Shown piece after piece: positions 56,503 through 64,000 of a stretch of DNA of 64,000 nt; positions within the stretch are counted from its first letter, which is position 1; each line of letters begins with the position of its first letter. The notes under the pieces were generated by a model. The model saw nothing but the letters and a program-made list of their open reading frames with translations, was not told the DNA's origin and did not search any database. Origin of the DNA: Dacryopinax spathularia (taxonomy: Eukaryota > Basidiomycota > Dacrymycetes > Dacrymycetales > Dacrymycetaceae). The DNA lies in the NCBI GenBank assembly GCA_037974965.1, contig JBBPFI010000003.1:2108001-2172000 (forward strand), in the 5' to 3' direction. Both the position numbers and the translations under genes were made by a program.

Positions 56503-58085
56503 TCACTGTTTCTCCACATCCCTCTCCCCCCTCTCCCTCTCCCCCTCCTTCCTCTTCCCCCCAGCCCCCCCAGAACTCCGACTCTGCACCAACCCATACC
56601 CCCCCGTCCCCCCCAAAACCAACCCAACACTCCACCCCCTCCTCAAACTCCACTCCTCCCCCAACCCCCACACCCCCAACACGACCTGCAACACCGACCT
56701 GGCAGCACTGCTAAACATGTGCGTCACTGGACTCGTTACTTTTACGCTCAGCGTGCCTGCTATACAGATCAGGAATCCTACTAGTGCTGTTGTTAGGTTG
56801 CCGTAGATGAATGTTGTGGAGCTCCAAGAGCCGGAGTTGTGGAGGGAAAGGAGGGCGGACGGTTCGCCCCGGATTGAGAGGAGCAGGAAGAGGAGCACCG
56901 CGGAGCCGAGGTTGCGGAAATAGGCGAGTTGGAGTGCCGAGCCGTGTACGTATGGCAGAGAACGCTTGATTAGGACTGCCTGGAGGGCGACGGAGAGTGA
57001 GGCGGCTAGGCCGTACGCTGCGCCCAGGGGGGTTATGTTTAGTTGCCGCTTGCCTGTTATTGGGTCTGCTGGAGGGGGGGTGACGCCGAGGAGGAAGCCG
57101 GACGTGACGATTATGGCGCATAAGATGACTTTGGGCGCAGGCCAGGTGCGGGTCGAGATGGAGCTGACGATGATCGTGAAGGGGAGAGCGAGGCCGCGCG
57201 CGACTTGGTAGAACGTCGCGTCTACTTCTCGGAGACAGAAGGCGTTTAGCGTGAACCCTGCTACGTCCCCCAGCATTACTGGGGTGAGGGAGATGATCGT
57301 TTGCAGGGAGAGGCGGGGGATTGTGACGAGTGTGGGGCGGAGGAAAGAGGTGAGGTGGACCATGAGGACTGTTACTAATGCCTGTTGCACGCGGTATCAA
57401 CATCCAGAGCTAGTGAGTGGGGTGGGAGAGGGAGAGACGGGACGCACTTGGATGAACACGGTCGTCACCACCAAAGCGGGCGTATCATTCAACACGACCT
57501 TATTGACACACACCATCTATCCAAACACATCAGCCCACGTCGCTCTACCCCAAACGACGAAGGAAGAAGAGGACGCACAACAAGAGCAGCAACCATATAA
57601 AACCCCACAACAGCCGCGACCTGCAACTGCGAGTACCTCTCTTCCCCCCCTCCTGCTCCCCCTCCTCCTCCTCCTGCTCCTGAAAGCAGTTCCTTCTCCC
57701 TCTCCTTTTCAGAGCCCCATTCCTTTTCCGCTAGAGACGGCGACGCCTGCGCAGAAGGCAAAAACGGCTCCCTTGACCCGTCCGAGCCTATGCTGCTCGC
57801 TGACGGCGAACGAGGGTGCTCCTGCTCGTGTTTGTCGTCCATCTCGCTCGACATGCCGTACCCGTAGCCGTAAGCTTTGGAGGACTCGTACCCCGGGTGA
57901 GGAGTATGTGGCGAAGGAGGCGTCGAGGGTGAAGAAGAGGAAGTAGGGGTACGAGGATGCAGCCACCTCGGCCTCGGATTTTGGGGCGGCGAAAGCAAGG
58001 AGGATGCTACCACCGATGCTGATGCTGGAGAGGAAGGGGTCATGGGCGGTGAATATCCCAGCTTGGGTTGTTGCTTGTGAGACAT
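56503..58085 (-). CDS. Nucleotide-sugar transporter, GDP-fucose transporter-like (SLC35C type)
   Basis: Golgi antiporter of the drug/metabolite (TPT) superfamily, about 485 residues with roughly ten helices after a long disordered N-terminus (MSHKQQPKLGYSPPMTPSSP onward; Gly run GGGGGGAGGG before helix 1). Key segments are MVCVNKVVLNDTPALVVTTV, NAFCLREVDATFYQVARGLA, GFLLGVTPPPADP, LAASLSVALQAVLIKRSLPY, YGNLTTALVGFLICIAGTLS and VKVTSPVTHMFSSAARSVLQ. The pattern (L)NxxCLxxV-xxxFYxVxRxL and the TSPVTH with small-residue helix after it resemble animal GDP-fucose transporter SLC35C1 more than UDP-galactose or GDP-mannose transporters. Other SLC35/TPT specificities cannot be excluded. Three exons are evident. 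If correct, it would feed the putative fucosyltransferases of this window. Confidence 0.8.
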
Positions 58086-59394
58086 GGGCGGCTGTTGTTG
58101 GATCGGCTGATCTGATCGTAGCCTGTGAGGCAGGGGCGAGGGGCGAGGGGCGAGGGGCGAGGGGTTTGCGGTAGCGGTTGAGCTGGTTTAGGCTAGCGAG
58201 CAGGTGCGGGCAGGGAGAGGGGGAGGGGGGCGATGCGTCCGACGAAAGTGGAAGGAGGATCAGACAATAGTCACCAGTATCAGTCACCAAGCTACTTGAT
58301 TGGGCGTTACACCCGCCTCAGTCGGCCGTCGTTACCGTTTTTGTTGTGCTTTGTCTCTGTCGAGTGTTGGGCGCCCGTTGTGCACGGACAGGATGAGGGT
58401 GAGGCTGTTGTGTGCTGGCTGGCTGATGTCGGATGAGGCTGGCACGAGGACAACAGCCAGGAGCGAGGAACAACGCTCAGGGAGGGGAAGGGATGGTGTC
58501 GGGTCCGAATAGCCCCTCCTGTCGCTGGTCGGATGAGGAAGTCGGCTGCCCACCTAAGGGCCAGAAAAGGGACGAACGAAAGGATGAGCAGGAAGGAACG
58601 AGCGAGCGAGCAAAGTGGGGTAAGGAGCGGAAGGTGTCGCTCCTTCAGTAGTGTCTCGAACACCCAAGTCAAGTCAAGAATGAGCGTCCGCTAGGGCCAG
58701 GCTAGTCCGGAATGGGAGGAGGGCAAAAGATGAGGATGTGGGTGTCTGACGATCCCACCGGCCTCGGAAGGCTGGCTCCCTCGTGAATTCTGGCGGAGCA
58801 TTCCAGTCGTCAAGCGGCATGTGCCACACCATCTTTTGTCCCTGAGTCCGAGTGTTTCGCGGCCTGGATCGGGCGTGTCTTGCCCTCACTTATGGGCTTG
58901 GCTTAAAAGGGTTTGAGTCCGCTAGGACGAGGGCACTGCCACTCGGAGGGAAAACGAAGTCTGGGACGGACGTTGCTTGACCCGCCATCCCGGAGTACGC
59001 TAGGGTCCGTTGATGGCCAGGGATTCTGGAATCAGAAGCGCGACGTGGACTTTGCCGCTGCGACCGGCCGCTTTGTCTGGAATTTCGGTTGTTGCAATAC
59101 CGCGGCTGGGACAGGTTCGTACTTGTGCGGATGAGGCTGCCCCTGAGGCGGCACGATGAGCGGAGGGAGGGAGGACTTTGTAGGTGTTGTATAACTATCA
59201 GTGTTGACAAGGTCGAAATCAGAGAAACTTGTTGGGCTTCAGACGCGTGAGGACTTGAAGGGCTGATCAGCAACAACCATACTTGTGGAAGGCTTCTCTC
59301 GGTTCATTACTGCTTCTCTTTCCCCACCCCCTCTGAGCTGTTCTCTATCTCATCTCGTCTACCACGACCAGCGACAACAACGACAACAACGACC
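58086..59394. promoter_or_regulatory. Divergent upstream region of the transporter and P450 genes
   Basis: 1.3 kb between two divergent start codons. Near the transporter is the G-rich minisatellite listed separately. Just before the P450 start the leader reads (GACAACAAC) twice (59371-59393), an AC-rich leader that is common before fungal ATGs. No gene is seen between. Confidence 0.5.
58133..58164. repeat. (GGGGCGA)n minisatellite, possible G-quadruplex
   Basis: Five GGGG runs at 58133, 58140, 58147, 58154 and 58161, each separated by CGA, on the plus strand. This fits the G-quadruplex pattern of four or more G-runs with short loops. It lies 48-80 bases upstream of the minus-strand transporter start, so the G-rich strand is the template strand of that gene. 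Confidence 0.85.
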
Positions 59395-61851
59395 ATGAGC
59401 ACCCTCCCCACGCCCCTCACCACCCTCCTCACCACCCTCCCCTCGCCCTACATCCTCATCCCCCTCCTCCTAACCCTCTACCTCCTCCTCACCCTCCTCC
59501 GCCCCCTCCTCGCCCTCCACCACCACTACACCCTCGCCCTCCCCACCGGCCTACCAATAAAACTCGCCCCCCTCCCACCCGGCCTGCCCTCATTCTTCCT
59601 CCACCTCTTCCTAACCCGCCTTCATCTCTCTCGCCCCGGTACGAAAATACATGGATGGCTGAACGTAGGCCGGCCAGAAGGGTACGGCATGCATAGGGAG
59701 ATGGGGGATGTGTTCCTTTTGGTGAGCCCGGCGGGGATGAGTATGGTGGTGGCGGACCCGGAGGTGGTTGCCCAGGTTAGCGGGAATAGGGAGAGGTTTC
59801 CGAAGCCGCCTAATACGGGAGGTGCGTCCTTTCCCTTCCCTGTCTTCCTCTCCTCTCTCTCTTTCTCTCTCTGCCTCTTACTCTCTCTGTGCCTCTTCGT
59901 CTCTCCCCCTCTTCCTCCCCCTATGCCTCTTCTCCCTCTCCTCCCACCCGACCCCTCCGCTCGCCCGAGCCCCAACTGACCCCTCAACAGCTATCATCAA
60001 CCTCTACGGCCGAAACGTCATCAACGCAGACGGCGACACCTGGCGCTTTCACCGCCGCGTAACGGGGCGAGTGTTCAGCGAAAAGATACACGCTTCTGTC
60101 TGGCAAGAAGGGCAACGGCAAGCGGGGGAGATGGTTCGTTATTGGCTCTCTTCTTCCTCTTCCTCAGCTTCCTCTGCTTCCTCCTCTCCCTCCGATTCCT
60201 CAGGGCCCTCGCTAGCCCCGAACGGCGCAGAGGAGTTGAAGATCGGCGACAGTATAAGAGTCGACAGTCTGTTCGACGACACCCTCCGCCTAGCGCTCAA
60301 CATCATAACTTCCTCGGCCTACTCCTTCCCGCTCTCCTTCCCCCTCTCCTCCTCCTCCTCCTCCTTCCCCCCCTCCTCCTCCTCCCCCCTCAGCTCCTCC
60401 AGCCCCTCCAGCAACCCAAACCCAAACCCCCCAACCCTAACCCCCCACATAAACCTCACATTCTCCCAGAGCGTAGAGGAACTGAACAAGCACCTCATGC
60501 CCCTCTTTTTAACCCCCAGGTGGGTTCTGAGGGTAGCGCCGGGGTGGACGGGGTGGGGGAGGGCTTGGAGGGCTTATGTTGGGTTGGGGGGGTATTTGGG
60601 GGGGATGCTGGAGCGGGAGAGGGGGAGGAGGGTGGGGGGGTGGGGCGACCTGCCCACGTCGGCTTGTTCTTCTTCCCTTGGTGCTGCTGCCGACGGGACA
60701 ACGCATGGCATGGGAGAGAAGTTGAAGGACCAAGAGGAGGAAGAAGAAGACGGAAAAAGGGAAAACCTCCTCACCGCCCTGCTCGACGCTGAAGACTTCG
60801 GGGACGAGAAAGAGGGCAGTGGGAGGAGGATGACGCGGGAGGAGGTTATGGGGAATGCGTTTATTTTTATGTTTGCTGGTGCGTCCCACTCCTCCTTTCC
60901 ATTCTCTGCTTTTGCTTTCTCTTCACCTGTCTTCTCCTCATCTGTGTTGCCCTCTTCCTCTGCGTTCTTCTCCTTTCCTATCCCTCCGTGGTCTTTTTCC
61001 CGGCTTGACCTCGTGCTCACCGGGAAGGCCTGGCACGGGAGAGGCACGGTGGATATTTGGGAGCGCAGCTGACCATGCAAGCAGGGCACGAAACAACAGC
61101 CAACACGACGCACTACGCCCTCCTCCTCCTCGCCCTCCACCCGCACATCCAATCCCTCCTCCTGCACGAACTCGACACGCTCCTCACCCTCGCTCAATCC
61201 CAGTCCCGCCCCCTCTCCTACGCCCACGATTTCCCGCGCGCGATCTTCACACAGGCAGTGATGAACGAAACCCTTCGCCTGTACTCGCCGACGAGTGTTG
61301 TCAATAAGTGGACTTGCGGGGATCAGGTCGTGCAGTATGGGGGGAAGGAAGTTGTTGTGCCGGGGGGTGTGAGGGTAGCGGTGAATATTACGGGGGTGCA
61401 TGCGAGTCCTAAAGTCTGGGGGGAGGACGCGGGGGTGTGGAAGCCCGAACGCTGGCTAGTCCCAATCCCCATCTCTAGCTCGTCGGGCTCATCAACACCC
61501 ACACCCACACCTAATGGACGCACTATGCCCTCACCCGAGCAAGCGGCGCACCAGGGTGAGGAGAAGCCGCAGAAGCCGATCTACGAGACCTACACCCTCC
61601 TCCGCCCTCCCCGGGGCACCTTCCTGCCGTTCAGCGAAGGATCCCGTCAATGCTCCGGAAAGAAATTCGCCACCGTGGAATTCGTCTCTGTCCTCTTCTC
61701 CCTCCTCTCGGACTATCGGATCGAGATCCTGGGGGAAGATGAGGGGTGGGGCGAGGAACGGGTTAGAAGGGTACTGAGGGGGAGGAAGGCGGGGGCGTTG
61801 ACGCTGCAGGTGCCGGAGAGGGTTCCGGTGAGGTTTGTTAGGCGGAAGTAG
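59395..61851 (+). CDS. Cytochrome P450 with serine-rich insertions, 693 aa
   Basis: Exons 59395-59821, 59991-60878 and 61085-61851 join in phase to 693 residues, about 190 more than a usual P450. An N-terminal anchor is very Leu-rich (PLLLTLYLLLTLLRPLLALH). Core motifs are FHRRVTGRVFSEKI (C-helix region, with WRFHRR), I-helix AGHETTANTTHYALL (the AGxET oxygen-activation motif, built across intron 2), ExxR in NETLRLYSP, PERW in WKPERWL, and the heme loop FLPFSEGSRQCSGKKFA with the Cys ligand. Extra length lies in two Ser-rich stretches near residues 205-230 and 260-310 and in acidic EEEEEDGKREN before the I-helix. These fall between secondary elements, so the enzyme may still fold. Substrate unknown; ER bound. 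Confidence 0.93.
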
Positions 61852-62271
61852 GGGGGCGGGGCGCGGGGTGGGCTGTGCTGGGTTTGGGTTGGGATTGGGC
61901 TTACCGCTTGGAAGCTTCGAAGACTGGACTCGCTGGGAGCCTCGAAGACTGGAGACGGGCCCGGAAGGGCTATTTCTGCTTGCGCTTTAGGGTACTTTAC
62001 CTTAATGTTACTGGACTTTTGACTATTTCTTATGGATCTGGATCTTGTTCTGGGTCTGGATCTGGACTTGGGTATACGTCCTTATTCCTCCTACTCCTGC
62101 GCATGCCCTGGAGCGAGGAGCAGAGCCAGCAGGCATCCACGACGGCATGTGCATGTCGAAATCCGAGACCGGGTTTCACGTCGCCCAACTTAGGAAGAGC
62201 ACCGAGGGACGACTTTCACCTCATCAACAAAACATCTCATTGCGGTATCCTACCACCGTACCTCACACCGC
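61852..62271. other. Convergent spacer, 420 bp
   Basis: Between the stop codons of the P450 gene and the secreted KOW-like gene. It contains GGATCTGGATCTTGTTCTGG and GTCTGGATCTGGACTTGG-type short repeats (62034-62074), 6-base GGATCT units. No gene recognised. Confidence 0.5.
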
Positions 62272-62760
62272 TTAGTGGTGTGCACTTGGTCGGGTCGGTC
62301 TTGATGCCTTGGGCATAACCTCATCATGGAACACCTCGAAGTCCTGCGTGTGGCCGTTGCCCATGTTCACTCTGACCGTGTAGCCCTGTCATCGAGCCTG
62401 GTCAGTCTGTGTCCGGCCTGAGCACAAAGAAGTAGAACGTACAGTCGCGTCCACGGCGGTGATGACCCCCCACTTGCCTGCGGCCGGACCCTCCTTGATC
62501 TTCACGGTGGTTCCGATGGCCATGAGCGCGCGGGCAAGCATGTATGGCTCCTCGTCGTACAGATCGCGAGCTTCAACTTCTTGCGCCTGGCTCGATACGG
62601 CCAGGGAGCGCGAGTAGAGCTCGGCGATCAGATCGGTCGTGTCGACATTGCGGAGGGAAAGGGCGGCGGATTGACCGGCAGCTCCAGATCTGAAATTGGG
62701 GGCGGCAGAGACAACAGCGGCGGCGCCGACGAGGGACAGGAGAACAGCGGAGAACTTCAT
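62272..62760 (-). CDS. Small secreted protein with KOW-like motif
   Basis: Exons 62443-62760 and 62272-62385 give 143 residues. A signal peptide is clear (MKFSAVLLSLVGAAAVVSAA). A middle segment (LRNVDTTDLIAELYSRSL, then VEARDLYDEEPYMLARAL) precedes the KOW-like block IGTTVKIKEGPAAGKWGVIT with AVDATGYTVRVNMGNG. The pattern G-x-x-V-x-I-x-x-G-P-x-A-G-x-x-G-x-I-x-x-V-D fits the KOW consensus known from ribosomal protein L26/L24 and Spt5, a small beta hairpin that binds nucleic acid or protein. No cysteines, unlike typical secreted effectors. The E-A-R at the end of EVEAR may be a Kex2-like or other processing point, but this is weak. Function unknown. An ATG at 62811 would put 17 residues before the signal peptide, so 62760 is preferred. 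Confidence 0.82.
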
Positions 62761-64000
62761 GTTGACAGATGAGTTGGTTGGTGAGGTGAAAGGGGTCGCT
62801 TTTGAAAGCAAGATGTACGTCAGCGTTGCTCCACACTGATGTATAATAGCTGCTTACCGTCCGGCGCGGTGTGGTTTGGAGGGTAGTGGTTGAGGTAGAG
62901 GGTGCTCTTGAAGACCAGCTTGAGGACGTCTAGGTACCTTCGAGGCGCCTATAAGTAGCCCAGGAGGATGCGCAAAGCAGTTTTCTGCTAGTCGTCCGAC
63001 CTCCCTTTTTTTGCCCCTTCCCGGGTAATTCTCGTAGGCTGACCATCCTAACATGTTTCAGCCGTACCTTCAGAGAAAGGTACGACATTGGCTTACCTGA
63101 TCGTATAAGGAACATCGTGCCCCGTACTAGCATTCCATACTTTTCGTGCCCCTTCCCCGGTATTTTCCGTGGGCTTACAATCCTAACATGTTTCAGCCGT
63201 CCTTCAGAAAAGTACGGCCTCGGCATGCCCGGTCGTACAAAGAAAACATTCGGCCTCATAGTAGCAGTTCATGTCCCTGCGACGCAAAGAGACTTGACGA
63301 CATATGCAGTTGGCGGTGACCGTGGCGTACCTACTTTGCGGACTTTAGTATTTATCCACACGGAGGGCTTTCCCGGCCATACACGGACGGCGTTTCCCGA
63401 AGACGGACACCGCGTGCCACGCGTAATCCGCACGAGTCTGGGCATGTCGGAAAAAGCGTTTGCTCGGTCGCACAGCTCTCTTCTTAACGAACCACCGGCG
63501 TGGCCCGCATCCTCGCCGGCCTACTGCATATGGTGGATACACCTCATTTTCGTCGCTCCTCTCGCCACCTGCAAATGTGTGTATGGTTGCTGCACTTGTG
63601 ATGCGGTCCCTCGTCGCTTTCTTTCCAGCGCGATCACAGCTTCCCCGCCATTGCAATCTAGCAGTCTTGATGAAACGTTCCCTCCTTATATGCACGGCAG
63701 TGCGCTCCATCCTGGCATGTTCCAAAACCCAGTGAACCCAGCCCCGCGACTCATCCCGATTTGCATACTCGGGTTGGAGCCCTCTCAGACCCTCTTCAGG
63801 GGCCCGAATTGGTAGGCGGAAGTAGGCAGGTGAGCTGGGGCTGGGTGGGTTCGGACAGTTTGCTGCCCGCATCTCTCTGAGGAGGTGGGAGGAAGATGAG
63901 AAGAGCGATCCAAGGCGCGAGAACTGAAGGGTTGCGAAGAAACGAAAGGCATCATCGCAAGGGAAGGGGGCGTGTCGGGCGAGAGGTCCGGAGGGGGCCG
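62761..64000. other. Terminal region with degenerate repeat, no gene called
   Basis: About 1.2 kb at the right edge. It holds the tandem repeat at 63014-63249 and several long frames on both strands (for example plus 63117-63815 and minus 63345-63872) that have no recognised domain. The minus-strand frame 62930-63259 spans the repeat. I call no gene. Confidence 0.45.
63014..63249. repeat. Degenerate 135-bp tandem duplication
   Basis: Two copies of a ~101-base core (63014-63115 and 63149-63249) lie in a 135-base period. Both contain AATCCTAACATGTTTCAGCC-type sequence (first copy ATCCTAACATGTTTCAGCCG) and end in an ...AACAT. Copies differ at roughly a quarter of positions. The following bases to about 63290 resemble the start of a weak third copy. 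The period is a multiple of three, so the minus-strand frame reads a 45-residue repeat with KHVR(I/M)VS and PGKG. Confidence 0.75.

Noticed and set aside
63117-63872. Overlapping long frames on both strands at the right edge
   Set aside because: No recognised domain; both strands are open, which points to composition rather than coding.
1-64000. Bacterial-style features (operons, ribosome binding sites, CRISPR)
   Set aside because: Spliced genes on both strands and eukaryotic families throughout show this is fungal nuclear DNA.

Overview
This window is fungal nuclear DNA, almost certainly from a basidiomycete and probably from Agaricomycotina. Genes are spread over both strands with no operons. 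Most are split by introns of about 45-65 bases with GT...AG ends. The families include a CHAT/TPR protein, putative O-fucosyltransferases, UNC93-like transporters and Pro/Ser-rich disordered proteins. I could not fix the genus. I recognise no rRNA, tRNA, CRISPR array, complete transposon or virus-like element.

Layout. 1-8.4 kb: the 3' part of a cytochrome P450, a disordered hypothetical protein, a divergent pair (MTA phosphorylase and the SWR1 subunit YL1/Vps72) and a secreted ferritin-like protein. 8.9-19.9 kb: a 1195-residue TPR-CHAT protein with a caspase-like His/Cys pair, a peroxiredoxin of the BCP/PrxQ type, and a tandem pair of UNC93-like membrane proteins. 21-43 kb: four paralogous type II membrane proteins that look like O-fucosyltransferases (two on the left, two convergent on the right). 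Around and between them lie a 2-oxoglutarate oxygenase, YOP1, the oligosaccharyltransferase subunit OST5, RNA polymerase I subunit RPA12, a She4/UNC-45-like myosin chaperone, a GPALPP-motif protein, a disordered protein and a small secreted protein. 44-49 kb: two divergent flavin monooxygenases. 49-55 kb: two neighbouring endosomal sorting genes, VPS27 (ESCRT-0) and VPS35 (retromer). 56.5-62.8 kb: a nucleotide-sugar transporter resembling the GDP-fucose transporter family, a P450 with long serine-rich insertions, and a small secreted protein with a KOW-like motif. The last 1.2 kb holds a degenerate 135-base tandem repeat.

The strongest biological theme is glycosylation: four putative fucosyltransferases, a candidate GDP-fucose transporter and an OST subunit lie within 37 kb. 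Whether this is a functional grouping or chance cannot be decided from sequence alone. Other points worth a second look are the CHAT protein, the secreted KOW protein, the serine-rich P450, a G-rich minisatellite next to the transporter start, and a TATATGCGCATA-type motif that recurs inside introns.

Exon joins were worked out by hand from reading frame and splice sites. For many genes the joined exon lengths divide exactly by three, which supports the models.
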